DNA of 20,663 nt, taken from Christensenella sp. UBA3770 (GTDB lineage: Bacteria > Bacillota > Clostridia > Christensenellales > CAG-1252). The stretch spans positions 16,649 through 37,311 of the forward strand of contig DFFS01000027.1 of the NCBI GenBank assembly GCA_002371075.1. The letters are read 5' to 3'. A program made the position numbers and the translations under genes. Below the pieces are notes generated by a model that did no database searches, was not told the DNA's origin, and saw only the letters and a program-made list of their open reading frames with translations. Positions 9,279 to 17,715 of this stretch are shown here, piece by piece (positions within the stretch are counted from its first letter, which is position 1; the number at the start of each line of letters is the position of its first letter).

Positions 9279-10661
9279 ATGGTTAAGGAATACAGAACGA
9301 TCCGTGAAGTCGTGGGTCCGTTGATGCTTGTGGAAAACGTCAGCGGCGTCACGTATAACGAACTCGTGGAGATCCGCCAAGAGGACGGCGACGTCCGCCG
9401 CGGCAAGGTTTTGGAGGTGATGGGGGACAAAGCCCTCGTCCAGCTGTTTGAGAACTCACAAGGGCTCAAGATCAGCACGTCCAAAGCGCGTTTCCTCGGC
9501 AAGAGCATGGAGCTTGGCGTTTCCGCCGATATGCTCGGCAGGGTGTTTGACGGCATCGGCAGGACCAAGGACGGCGGCCCCGACATCCTTGCGGACAAGT
9601 ATTTGGACATCAACGGTCAGCCCATCAACCCCACCGCGCGCGATTATCCCGACGAATTCATTCAGACGGGCGTTTCGGCGATCGACGGCTTAAACACCCT
9701 CGTCAGAGGTCAAAAGCTGCCGGTGTTCAGCGCCTCGGGTCTGCCGCACGCCAACCTTGCGGCGCAGATCGCAAGACAGGCAAAGGTGCTTGGCGACGAG
9801 GGAAACTTCGCCGTTGTGTTTGCCGCTGTCGGCATCACGTTTGAGGAGGCGGATTTCTTTATTCAGGACTTTAAGCGTACGGGCGCCATCGACCGCACGG
9901 TGCTGTTTATGAACCTCGCCAACGACCCCGCCATCGAGCGTATCGCCACCCCGCGTATGGCGCTGACGGCGGCGGAATATCTTGCCTTTGAAAAGGGCAT
10001 GCACGTGCTTGTCATCATCACGGACATCACCAACTACGCCGAGGCGCTTCGCGAAGTTTCCGCGGCAAGAAAGGAAGTGCCCGGCAGGCGCGGCTATCCC
10101 GGTTATCTTTACACCGACCTCGCCACGATGTATGAAAGGGCGGGGCGCTTGAAAGGCAGCAAGGGCTCCATCACGATGATCCCCATTTTGACTATGCCGG
10201 AAGACGACAAAACGCACCCGATCCCCGACCTGACCGGATATATCACGGAGGGGCAGATCATTCTTTCGCGCGATCTGTTTAAGCGCGGCATCGTGCCGCC
10301 CGTGGACGTGTTGCCCTCCCTTTCGCGTTTGAAGGATAAGGGTATCGGCAAGGGCAAGACAAGGGAGGATCACGCGGATACGATGAACCAGTTGTTCGCT
10401 TGCTACGCTCGCGGTAAGGAGTGCAAGGAGCTTGCCGCCATCTTAGGCGACGCCGCTTTGACCGAAGTGGACAAACTGTACGCAAAGTTTGCCGTGGAGT
10501 TTGAAAAGAAGTACGTTTCGCAGGGCTTCAACAAAAACCGTTCTATCGAAGAAACGCTGAACATCGGTTGGGAACTGCTTGGCATCTTGCCGAGGTCCGA
10601 ACTCAAACGTATCAAGGACGTTTACCTTGACAAGTATTACAAAAAGGCGGAAGAGAACTGA
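9279..10661 (+). CDS. ntpB: V-type ATPase non-catalytic subunit B
   Basis: Subunit B alternates with A and supplies the arginine finger. The protein has 460 aa. The place of the Walker A loop is occupied by [10 protein letters not shown] (151-160), which lacks the GKT, as in all B subunits. [19 protein letters not shown] (248-266), [23 protein letters not shown] (268-290) and [11 protein letters not shown] are family signatures; the arginine of LPSLSR is the expected finger. I chose the ATG at 9279 because [16 protein letters not shown] matches the family start and GAAGGAGA lies just upstream; the frame is open further up, inside ntpA. It shares one base with ntpD (TGATG). Confidence 0.97.
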   Translation: MVKEYRTIREVVGPLMLVENVSGVTYNELVEIRQEDGDVRRGKVLEVMGDKALVQLFENSQGLKISTSKARFLGKSMELGVSADMLGRVFDGIGRTKDGGPDILADKYLDINGQPINPTARDYPDEFIQTGVSAIDGLNTLVRGQKLPVFSASGLPHANLAAQIARQAKVLGDEGNFAVVFAAVGITFEEADFFIQDFKRTGAIDRTVLFMNLANDPAIERIATPRMALTAAEYLAFEKGMHVLVIITDITNYAEALREVSAARKEVPGRRGYPGYLYTDLATMYERAGRLKGSKGSITMIPILTMPEDDKTHPIPDLTGYITEGQIILSRDLFKRGIVPPVDVLPSLSRLKDKGIGKGKTREDHADTMNQLFACYARGKECKELAAILGDAALTEVDKLYAKFAVEFEKKYVSQGFNKNRSIEETLNIGWELLGILPRSELKRIKDVYLDKYYKKAEEN

Positions 10662-11293
10662 TGGCGATCGCAAGAGTGAACCCCACCCGCATGGAGCTGA
10701 CCCGTTTGAAGGGCAGGCTCAAAACGGCAACGAGGGGGCACAAACTTCTCAAAGACAAGTCGGATGAGATGATCCGTCAATTCATGCTCCTGATCAGGCG
10801 CAATCTCTCCCTTCGTATGGAAGTGGAAAAGGAACTGAAAAAGGTGCTTGGGTCCTTTATGCTTGCCAAGGCGGTCTCGTCCAAAACGGACATCGAAGAG
10901 GCCGTTGCGGTGCCGGGAAAGCGCGTTAAGATCAAGTCGGGCTCCAAAAACGTCATGAGCGTGGAGGTCCCCGCCTTTATCGTGGACGCAAGCGAAAACG
11001 GGGAGGAATATCCGTACGGCTTTGCCTCCGTAACGGGGGAGCTGGACAGTTGCATCGGCGCGATGGGCGACCTTTTGCCCAAGATGATCGAACTTGCCGA
11101 GGTGGAAAAATCCTGCAACATGCTTGCGGACGAGATCGAAAAGAACCGTCGTCGCGTCAACGCGTTGGAGTACGTTATGATCCCCGAATTTCAGGAGACC
11201 ATCAAGTATATCACGATGAAGTTGGACGAAGCGGAAAGGGCAAACACCATTCGCCTGATGAAGGTCAAATCCATGATCGAGGGAAGAAAGTGA
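10661..11293 (+). CDS. ntpD: V-type ATPase central shaft subunit D
   Basis: Subunit D is the long antiparallel coiled coil of the rotor, running from the A3B3 head to subunit C. The 210-aa protein has the signature N-terminus (NPTRMELTRLKGRLKTATRG, then HKLLKDKSDEM) and the typical C-terminal helix with RRRVNALEYVMIPEFQ. The ATG overlaps the ntpB stop by one base, and its own stop overlaps the esterase start by one base. It is the last ATPase gene; the E. hirae genes ntpH and ntpJ do not follow here. Confidence 0.95.
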   Translation: MAIARVNPTRMELTRLKGRLKTATRGHKLLKDKSDEMIRQFMLLIRRNLSLRMEVEKELKKVLGSFMLAKAVSSKTDIEEAVAVPGKRVKIKSGSKNVMSVEVPAFIVDASENGEEYPYGFASVTGELDSCIGAMGDLLPKMIELAEVEKSCNMLADEIEKNRRRVNALEYVMIPEFQETIKYITMKLDEAERANTIRLMKVKSMIEGRK

Positions 11294-12282
11294 TGAGGAT
11301 CTTTGCCGATGAGGCGCAAAATCGTTTGTTTGTTCAAGGTAGGCGTTACGTACAAGACGGACGCCTGTTTTTGAATGCTTCCGGCGCCTCGTTTAAGGGA
11401 CTCTTTAGGGGGACGACGCTTGTTTTGTCCCTGCAAAGCGACGCCGTATCCGCCGATAGACCCGCGTACGTTCGCCTGACGTTGGACGGCAAAACGCGCC
11501 GCGTTAAACTCACGCCCGGGGAGCACGTATTGACGCGCCGTTTTGACGTGGGGGAGCATACGTTTGAGGTCATAAAACTGACGGAGAGCGCCAACAATTC
11601 CATGGCGTTCGTTTGTGCCGAAACGGATGGGGAATTCCTGCCCTATAAGGAAACCCCTGCCTTAAAAATGGAGTTTATCGGGGATTCCATCACAACCGGC
11701 TTCGGCGTGCTGTCGCGCGAGAAGTACGGCGAGTATAAAACAAGCGAGCAGGACGTCACCAAGGCGTTCTCCTATTTGACGGCAAAGGCGCTTAACGCCG
11801 AGTACAGCGTCGTGGCGGCAGGCGGATGGGGCGCATGCAAGTCAAAGTATTCCCCCTATGCCGTCCCCGATTTTTACGACAACGTTGATTTGCTCAGAAA
11901 TACGGAAAAATACGATCATTCCGCGTTTGTCCCCGACCTTTTCGTCGTGGCGCTCGGCACCAACGATCTTGCCTATCTTGCCGATCTTTCGGAGCCGAGG
12001 AGGGGGGAGGAACGAGCGGATATCAAACGTGCGTTCGCGGCGTTTGTGAAAAAACTGCTTGCCATAGGCAAGCCCGTCATTCTCGTCTACGGATTTTTTA
12101 ATTATCCCGGTCTGAAAACGCTGACGGAAGAGATTTGGCAACAGATCGATTCGCCGCTTTTGACCACGCTGGAGGTAAAAAGCGCTTGGTCCCTTGACGA
12201 CGTCTGCGCCGGTCATCCCGGAAAGACCTGCCACAAAGAGGCGGCAAAACGCCTTGTAAAAGCCGTTCGATCGGTGCTTTGA
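11293..12282 (+). CDS. SGNH hydrolase, CE2-like esterase
   Basis: This 329-aa protein probably removes acetyl or other acyl groups from a carbohydrate. The N-terminal part (1 to about 120) looks like the beta-sandwich found in CE2 esterases. The SGNH part follows: GDSITTGFG with nucleophile S132 (130-137), AAGGWG (175-180) with the oxyanion glycine, LGTND (221-225), and CAGHPGKTCH (305-314) with catalytic H308. There is no signal peptide, so it should act in the cytoplasm on imported material. The ATG overlaps the ntpD stop (TGATG), and GAGGGAAG precedes it. It therefore belongs to the V-ATPase operon by position, which is unexpected. A strong terminator follows. SGNH is certain; CE2 and the substrate are inference. 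Confidence 0.85.
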   Translation: MRIFADEAQNRLFVQGRRYVQDGRLFLNASGASFKGLFRGTTLVLSLQSDAVSADRPAYVRLTLDGKTRRVKLTPGEHVLTRRFDVGEHTFEVIKLTESANNSMAFVCAETDGEFLPYKETPALKMEFIGDSITTGFGVLSREKYGEYKTSEQDVTKAFSYLTAKALNAEYSVVAAGGWGACKSKYSPYAVPDFYDNVDLLRNTEKYDHSAFVPDLFVVALGTNDLAYLADLSEPRRGEERADIKRAFAAFVKKLLAIGKPVILVYGFFNYPGLKTLTEEIWQQIDSPLLTTLEVKSAWSLDDVCAGHPGKTCHKEAAKRLVKAVRSVL

Positions 12283-12291
12283 TCATTTGTT

Positions 12292-12324
12292 ATGAGCGCA
12301 TTCTGCGCTCATTTTTCGTTTTTT
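12292..12324 (+). terminator. Strong intrinsic terminator of the rpiB-ntp-esterase operon
   Basis: A perfect nine-base stem ATGAGCGCA (12292-12300) and TGCGCTCAT (12304-12312) with loop TTC is followed by TTTTCGTTTTTT. It lies ten bases after the esterase stop. The next promoter begins two bases after the T run. Confidence 0.92.
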
Positions 12325-12325
12325 C

Positions 12326-12354
12326 TTTACAAGGGCATTTTGTTACTATATAAT
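12326..12354 (+). promoter_or_regulatory. Promoter of the GH36-GH127 unit, leaderless geometry
   Basis: TTTACA (12326-12331), exactly 17 bases, then consensus TATAAT (12349-12354). Only six bases separate the -10 box from the ATG at 12361, so the transcript should start at or beside the start codon. Confidence 0.75.
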
Positions 12355-12360
12355 GGAGTT

Positions 12361-14868
12361 ATGAAAAAGTTGCGTGAAATTTGTTTGTCGCCTTGGTTTT
12401 TGATCGCGGCGCAAATCCTGCTTTCCGCCGCCGTCGCCGTCGGCGCGGTCTTTTATACGTACGCGACGGTCATCGTCTATCGTTTGTGGAAGATCGTTTT
12501 GATCGAGCTGACTTTTGCAGTGTGTTCGGGCGGGTCGTTTTGCTTAACGTATTTTGAAAAAAGCCCCAAGGCGAAGCCGTTGCAACTGATCTTTGCGTTT
12601 GTCATCGGCGTCGCCGTCTTTATGGGGCTGTTTTTCGCGCTGCAAACGGTCTTGTCCCTCTTTTTCAACATGACGGTCGTTTGCGTCGTATGTTTGTCCG
12701 TCACACTTGGCGTCGATCTTGCTTGCGTGATCGCACAGGACGTCTTTGCCGTCCGCCGCGACCGCAAGTTTTTGCGTTTTGTCACCGTTGCCGTCGCCCT
12801 TGTCGTTTACATCGGCGGCGTCTTGCTTTCCTGTTTGATGTTGCCGCACGGATGGGTGTTTAAAAGTTTTTCGGATGATACGACCGAGTTTGCCGTTGCA
12901 AGCGCGGAAGCCTATGAACTTACGGAAGCGGACCGCGCTGCGGGGCGGGCTTGGTTGACCGAACGCCTTGCGGGGGAAACGCCCGCCTTTGACTTCCGTT
13001 TGGGAGGCAAACGCTTTGGGGAGGAACTCTCTTCTTGGACCGCCGCAACCGTTGAGCAGGAAACGGACGGAAACGGCGACCTTTCTCTCGTCCGCACCTA
13101 TACGCACGCTTCGGGGGTTGAAGCTCGCGTTGAGGCAAAGTATTACGATCTTACCGCCACGGTGGAGTGGACGGTGTACGTCACCAATCACGGCGCCGCC
13201 CGCAGTGAGATCCTTTCCGATCTGTATCCTTTGGATGCGTCACTTCCCGTTGCGTCGTCCCCCACCTTGTACTTCAGCGGCGGCAGCAACGAAGCCAACG
13301 ACGATTTTGCTTTGTATTCCCGCAAGCTTGGCAAGAAGGAATACGTTTTCGACACGATGAACGGCAGGCCGTCCACGCTGTATTTGCCGTTTTTCAATCT
13401 TTGCGGCAAGGAGGGCGGGGCAACCGTCGGCATCGGTTGGTCGGGCGAGTGGACCGCCGCTTTCTCCGCGGCAAAAGAAACGCACGTCCGCGTCGGGCAG
13501 AGCGTTCTTGAGGGGCAGCTTGACGTGGGCGAAACGGTCAGAACGCCTCTTGTTTCGCTTTGTTTCTACGAAGGGGACAACGCAATGAAAGGGTTCAACA
13601 ACTTCCGCGCGGATATCAAGCGCGGGCTGGGTGATCGTGCGACGGAAAGCAGTATGCTGATGTTTGCCGGCGCGGAAGGGCAGGACGACACGTCCCGCGC
13701 AAACGCCGCCGGTACAAAGGCGTATATCGAAAAGCTTGACGAACTCGGCATCCTGTATTCTTTGGACTACGCTTGGTATGACGCGGGCTGGTACGACACC
13801 GCCGGCACGGGCGACTGGCGCGGCTCCATCGGGGACTGGAAGGTGGACGCCGCCAAATACCCCGACGGCTTCAAGGCGGTCAGCTCTTACTTGCAGGAAA
13901 ACGGCGTAAAGACGCTTCTTTGGTACGAGCCGGAGCGCGTGCCGATGGCGTCAAACCTTTACAAGGAGGTCACGGAAGCGGGGCACGCTTCGTGGCTGAT
14001 CGAGCCCATGAACGGCAGCAGTGACTGCCTGTGGAACATGGGGGACGCCGCCGCGCGTGAGTTTATGACGCAGCGCATCATCGCCTCTCTCAAAGAAAAC
14101 GGCGTAAAATACTATCGGCAGGATTTCAACATCGATCCCAAATCGTACTGGAAAAGCGCCGACCGCAGCCTCTACGATTTGCGCAAAGGCTTTGCCGAAA
14201 ACAAATACGTGACGGGCGAATACGCTTTCTTGGACGCACTTTCGGAGGCGATCCCCGGGCTTATGATCGACAACTGCGCGTCGGGCGGCAGACGCATCGA
14301 TCTTGAAATGTGCCGTCGCTCCGTGCCGCTGTGGCGCAGTGATTATCAGTGCAAAAAGGAACAGACCGATCTCTCCGAGGCGGCGCAATATCAAACGTAC
14401 GGGCTTGGCATGTGGCTCCCGTATTCCTGCATCACCAGCCCCAATGCGGCGACGGAGTACGACTTCCGCTCCCTCCTCGGCGGTTACGTGATGTTCTACG
14501 GTGACGTCCTCTTTGACGCGTCGGACGCCTACGTCAAATTCATTCGCGAGTATGAGCAGATCAAAACCTACTTTGCGGAGAACTATTATCCGCTCACTTC
14601 TTGCACGCCGCGCTCAAACGTCGTTGCAATGCAGTTTGGCACCGCACATCGGGGCACCGTGCTTGCGTACGTCCGCACACCCAAGGTGAAAAAGGGCAGC
14701 GTGACCACCGTTTATCCAAGCGGGCTTTCTCCCGACAAACTGTATGAATTCCGCTATATCGAGGGCGACCTCATCAAGATCAGGCTCGGCAAAGAGATCA
14801 TGCAAAACGGCATCACCGTGCCGATCGACCGAACCGAAGCGTTTGTCATCACCTATCACGAGGCATAA
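12361..14868 (+). CDS. Membrane-embedded GH36-type alpha-galactosidase
   Basis: The 835-aa protein joins a five-helix membrane domain (helices near 12-37, 43-64, 74-98, 103-126 and 139-161) to a glycosidase. The inner loops are basic (EKSPKAK at 66-72, VRRDRK at 131-136), so the enzyme part should lie outside the cell. A beta-sandwich (about 175-420) precedes a (beta/alpha)8 barrel (about 430-740) and a C-terminal beta domain. The GH36 marks are YAWYDAGWYD (470-479), LLWYEPERVP (519-528), YYRQDFN with the likely nucleophile D588, and MIDNCASGGRRID with the likely acid/base D637. The expected activity is release of terminal alpha-galactose; alpha-N-acetylgalactosamine is also possible in this family. 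An in-frame ATG at 12292 is rejected because it lies in the terminator stem. GH127 follows two bases later. Confidence 0.85.
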   Translation: MKKLREICLSPWFLIAAQILLSAAVAVGAVFYTYATVIVYRLWKIVLIELTFAVCSGGSFCLTYFEKSPKAKPLQLIFAFVIGVAVFMGLFFALQTVLSLFFNMTVVCVVCLSVTLGVDLACVIAQDVFAVRRDRKFLRFVTVAVALVVYIGGVLLSCLMLPHGWVFKSFSDDTTEFAVASAEAYELTEADRAAGRAWLTERLAGETPAFDFRLGGKRFGEELSSWTAATVEQETDGNGDLSLVRTYTHASGVEARVEAKYYDLTATVEWTVYVTNHGAARSEILSDLYPLDASLPVASSPTLYFSGGSNEANDDFALYSRKLGKKEYVFDTMNGRPSTLYLPFFNLCGKEGGATVGIGWSGEWTAAFSAAKETHVRVGQSVLEGQLDVGETVRTPLVSLCFYEGDNAMKGFNNFRADIKRGLGDRATESSMLMFAGAEGQDDTSRANAAGTKAYIEKLDELGILYSLDYAWYDAGWYDTAGTGDWRGSIGDWKVDAAKYPDGFKAVSSYLQENGVKTLLWYEPERVPMASNLYKEVTEAGHASWLIEPMNGSSDCLWNMGDAAAREFMTQRIIASLKENGVKYYRQDFNIDPKSYWKSADRSLYDLRKGFAENKYVTGEYAFLDALSEAIPGLMIDNCASGGRRIDLEMCRRSVPLWRSDYQCKKEQTDLSEAAQYQTYGLGMWLPYSCITSPNAATEYDFRSLLGGYVMFYGDVLFDASDAYVKFIREYEQIKTYFAENYYPLTSCTPRSNVVAMQFGTAHRGTVLAYVRTPKVKKGSVTTVYPSGLSPDKLYEFRYIEGDLIKIRLGKEIMQNGITVPIDRTEAFVITYHEA

Positions 14869-14870
14869 AA

Positions 14871-16649
14871 ATGGAATATCGTTATCTTCCTTGCGGCAAT
14901 CAAAAATATACGGATAGATCCGACTTTTACGCGCGTTTTATTTTGAAAAAACAACTCACGGACAAGGCGCTTTGGCAAAAGTTCGTCGAGGTTTATTATT
15001 CGCGTGAAGACGCTGCGGACAACGGCTGGCGCGGCGAGTACTTTGGCAAAATGATGCGCGGCGCCTGTTTGACCTACCGTTATCTTCCCGATCCGGAACT
15101 GTACGACACGCTTCTCCAAACGGTGGTCGAGCTTCTTTCCGCCAAGGATGCATCGGGGCGCCTTTCCACCTATCCCACGACGCACGAGTTTTGCGGGTGG
15201 GATCTTTGGTGCCGCAAGTACGTGCTTGTCGGCTGCTTGTATTTTTACGACATCTGCAAAGACAGCGCCTTAAAGGAGCGTATCCTCGGTGTGATGCGCG
15301 ATCACCTTGACTACATCACCGAGCGCATCGGAGAGGGCAAAACCCCCATTACCGAAACGTCCGAGTGGTACGGCGGCATGAATTCCTCTTCGATCTTGGA
15401 GCCCGTCGTTCAAATGTACAAGTTGACGGGCGAGCCGCGCTATCTTGCCTTTGCGGAATACCTTTTCCGCGTGGGCGGGTGCAAGGACGGCAGCGTAGTC
15501 GAGGCAGTCAAAAAGGGCGTTCTCCCGCACGAGTTCCCCACCACCAAAGCCTACGAAACGATGTCGTATTTTGAGGGGATCCTCGCCCTTTACGAAGCTA
15601 CCGGTAAGGAGGAATATCTTTCCCTAACGGAAAAGTTTGCCGACCTTGTTTTTCAAAACGAGATCACACTCATCGGATGCGCCGGTTGCCATGGCGAACA
15701 TTTTGATCACGCGGCGGTCACGCAAGCTAACGACGTCAAGGATAAGACCATCATGCAGGAGACCTGCGTGACGGTCACCTGGATCCGTTTGCAGGAACGG
15801 CTGTTCCGCGCGACGGGGAAAACGGCGTATGCCGACCACGTGGAAAGATCCGTGCTCAACGCGCTCTACGGCGCCGTCAACCTTTTTGACGAGCCGCAGT
15901 TTTGCAAAGAGGAAAAGAAGTTTTTGACAGGCGTGCCGTTCGACAGTTACAGCCCCCTTGTGGAGGCGCGTCGCGGCGTGGGCATCGGCGGCTTTAAACG
16001 CTTTGCTTCGGGCGGTTATTATGGCTGCTGCGCGTGTATCGGCGCGGCGGGAACTGCGTTGTACCCGCTCTCTTCCGCGTTGCTTACGGAAAAGGGCGCC
16101 GTCATTCCTTTTTATCATGCGGGGGAGATCACCTTCCCGTTTGAGGAGGGAGAGTTGACCCTTCGTGCCGAGGGCTCGCTTGCCGAGGGCAAAATGCAGT
16201 ACGTCGTTTGCGCGGCGCCCCTTGCGCAAAAGGAGCTTACTTTTAGAATTCCCGCTTGGAGCAAGGGCTCCGAGGTGCTTTTAAACGGGGAACAAGTCCC
16301 GTTTGAAGGGGGCGTTGCCACCCTTTGCCGCATTTTCAAAGAGGGCGACCGTTTGACCATCACCTTTACCCTTTCCACCGAGAAGCATTTGTTAAACGGC
16401 AAAGCTGCCTTTACGTACGGTCCGTTTGTGCTGGCAAGCGACCAAAGAAAGGATGACCGCTTCGGCGAAAAGTTGCGTTTGTGCGAGCCGCTTTTGCTCC
16501 TTCCGATCGAAAAGGAGGAGGGGGAGGAAGTGCGCCTATTGCTGCACACGGAAAAGGGTGACCGCGTCTTGTCCGACTACGCCTCCTGCGGCAAACGTTG
16601 GACGGAAAAAAAGAGCAGCATCGCCGTTTGGCAAAAGATCAAAAACTGA
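14871..16649 (+). CDS. GH127-type beta-L-arabinofuranosidase (DUF1680)
   Basis: The 592-aa protein has no signal peptide and should be cytoplasmic, cutting beta-L-arabinofuranosides from imported oligosaccharides. GH127 enzymes use a zinc-bound cysteine as nucleophile. In HypBA1 the ligands are E338, C340, C417 and C418, with acid/base E322. Here IMQETC gives E297 and C299, and GCCACIG gives C386 and C387, with C386 the likely nucleophile. E276 in CHGEHFD fits the acid/base. An (alpha/alpha)6 barrel (to about 400) is followed by beta-sandwich domains. The extra cysteines (C270, C273, C389) are unusual. The start lies two bases after the GH36 stop with only a weak GAGG upstream. GH146 and other DUF1680 families share this fold, so the exact substrate is inferred. 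Confidence 0.82.
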   Translation: MEYRYLPCGNQKYTDRSDFYARFILKKQLTDKALWQKFVEVYYSREDAADNGWRGEYFGKMMRGACLTYRYLPDPELYDTLLQTVVELLSAKDASGRLSTYPTTHEFCGWDLWCRKYVLVGCLYFYDICKDSALKERILGVMRDHLDYITERIGEGKTPITETSEWYGGMNSSSILEPVVQMYKLTGEPRYLAFAEYLFRVGGCKDGSVVEAVKKGVLPHEFPTTKAYETMSYFEGILALYEATGKEEYLSLTEKFADLVFQNEITLIGCAGCHGEHFDHAAVTQANDVKDKTIMQETCVTVTWIRLQERLFRATGKTAYADHVERSVLNALYGAVNLFDEPQFCKEEKKFLTGVPFDSYSPLVEARRGVGIGGFKRFASGGYYGCCACIGAAGTALYPLSSALLTEKGAVIPFYHAGEITFPFEEGELTLRAEGSLAEGKMQYVVCAAPLAQKELTFRIPAWSKGSEVLLNGEQVPFEGGVATLCRIFKEGDRLTITFTLSTEKHLLNGKAAFTYGPFVLASDQRKDDRFGEKLRLCEPLLLLPIEKEEGEEVRLLLHTEKGDRVLSDYASCGKRWTEKKSSIAVWQKIKN

Positions 16650-16666
16650 TTTTAAAACCGTCGGGA

Positions 16667-17587
16667 TCATCGAAATTGCTCGATCACAGAGGGATCGGGG
16701 CGTCTTCCCGAGAGAAATTTGCATCTCCATCTTTCGTCCGTTGTGACGGATACCGGTCCGCCGTTTGCGCTGTACGTTTGCAAAAGGAGGTTTCCTCCGA
16801 GATAGATCACCACGTGCGAGATCGATCCGTTTCCCGTAAAGTAAAAATCGCCGCGTTTTAAGTCGGTATAATCATAGATCGTCTTTCCCACCGTGTGGTC
16901 CGCCTGACTGCCGGTGTAGTTGCCCAATTTGACGCCGCATCCCACAAAAAAACAATATTGAACAAAAGAGGAACAGTCAAAGCTCTTTCCCGTAAAATAC
17001 GGGCTGACCTCTCCCTTGTCGTTTAGGATGCGCGGCGCGCCCCACAGATAGGGCGTGCCCAGTTTTTGCAGCCCCGCCCGAATGACCTTTTCAACGTAGG
17101 CGGAGGTTTCCGCATAATATACGTACCGTCCGAAAAGATACCCGACGCCGCTTTGCGTCCTGACTTTTACCCAATCGCCGACGCGTTCCAAAAAGGGGAG
17201 GCTGTCCCCCTTTTTCAGGGTGGTCAAGATCGGATGATCCGTCCCAGCGCCGGACCGCACGTTGACGTTCTCTTTGGCGCAAGCCGCCGTGTATGTATCG
17301 TATTCGGAGAGGGTAGGTTCGGGTGAAACGGCGGAGGTTTCGCCCTCCGTCTCCCGTGGGGGCGGGTCGGGCGCCTTTTCCGCAATCGACTCCTCGGTTG
17401 GAGCGGTGCCTTCCTCCGAGGTTTCGCCCGAGAAAGGAGGGAAAAGAGCGTCCGTCGGAGAAAGGCTTGCAGTGCCCGTATCGTCCAAATCAAAATTGTC
17501 CGAGACGACCGCCTTTTTGCACCCAAACGGGAGCAATAAAAAAAGGAGAATCATGCAAAAAACAATCGCCAATCGCGTCTTTTTCAT
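16667..17587 (-). CDS. Lipoprotein with SH3b and NlpC/P60 peptidase domains
   Basis: This is a surface-anchored cell-wall hydrolase of 306 aa, expected to cut peptidoglycan stem peptides. A lipoprotein signal (MKKTRLAIVFCMILLFLLLPFGC) has its lipid-bearing cysteine at 23. A Ser/Thr/Pro/Glu-rich linker (about 28-100) would reach through the wall. An SH3b domain follows (about 103-158, with ENVNVRSGAGTDHPIL), then NlpC/P60 (about 163-295) with GTPYLWGA, catalytic C205 in SFDCSSF and H258 in ISHVVIYLG. It faces GH127, with 17 bases between the stop codons and no clear terminator there. A GTG at 17596 in the same frame could be the start instead and would give three more residues. The ATG is chosen because MKKTRL is a textbook lipoprotein start. 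Confidence 0.9.
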   Translation of the reverse strand: MKKTRLAIVFCMILLFLLLPFGCKKAVVSDNFDLDDTGTASLSPTDALFPPFSGETSEEGTAPTEESIAEKAPDPPPRETEGETSAVSPEPTLSEYDTYTAACAKENVNVRSGAGTDHPILTTLKKGDSLPFLERVGDWVKVRTQSGVGYLFGRYVYYAETSAYVEKVIRAGLQKLGTPYLWGAPRILNDKGEVSPYFTGKSFDCSSFVQYCFFVGCGVKLGNYTGSQADHTVGKTIYDYTDLKRGDFYFTGNGSISHVVIYLGGNLLLQTYSANGGPVSVTTDERWRCKFLSGRRPDPSVIEQFR

Positions 17588-17602
17588 AAGCACCACATCT
17601 TC

Positions 17603-17608
17603 AGTATA
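17603..17608 (-). promoter_or_regulatory. Likely -10 box of the NlpC/P60 lipoprotein gene
   Basis: TATACT on the minus strand lies 15 bases before the ATG at 17587 and six bases before a GTG in frame at 17596. No good -35 hexamer is found at 16-18 bases, so the promoter may need an activator, or may be misread. Confidence 0.4.
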
Positions 17609-17630
17609 AGGGAAGAAGTTTTGTTTCCTT

Positions 17631-17650
17631 ACAGGAAAAAACAGGAAAAA
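17631..17650. repeat. Perfect 10-bp tandem repeat in the divergent intergenic region
   Basis: ACAGGAAAAA occurs twice in direct succession, one helical turn apart, between the lipoprotein gene and padR and just upstream of the padR -35 box. It could be a paired binding site on one face of the DNA. Confidence 0.6.
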
Positions 17651-17653
17651 CCG

Positions 17654-17682
17654 TTGACGAATACTAACTTGTATAATATACT
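17654..17682 (+). promoter_or_regulatory. padR promoter with candidate operator repeats
   Basis: TTGACG (17654-17659), 17 bases, TATACT (17677-17682). Repeats surround it: AATACTAA occurs at 17660-17667 and again at 17692-17699, 32 bases apart, and TTGTA (17669-17673) with TACAA (17688-17692) forms an inverted repeat over the -10 box. PadR proteins often repress their own promoters at such sites, so autoregulation is plausible. Confidence 0.65.
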
Positions 17683-17715
17683 ATCTTTACAAATACTAAG
17701 GAATAAGGTGTTGTT

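Noticed and set aside
8318..9613. Long open frame on the minus strand opposite ntpA/ntpB (431 codons)
   Set aside because: It crosses two certain genes in antisense and shows no domain or ribosome binding site.
12292..12360. Upstream ATG for the GH36 gene
   Set aside because: That ATG is part of the terminator stem and lies upstream of the promoter; the start at 12361 fits the first membrane helix.
16650..16666. Bidirectional terminator between the convergent GH127 and lipoprotein genes
   Set aside because: The 17-base gap holds TTTTAAAA but no GC-rich stem that I could pair with confidence.
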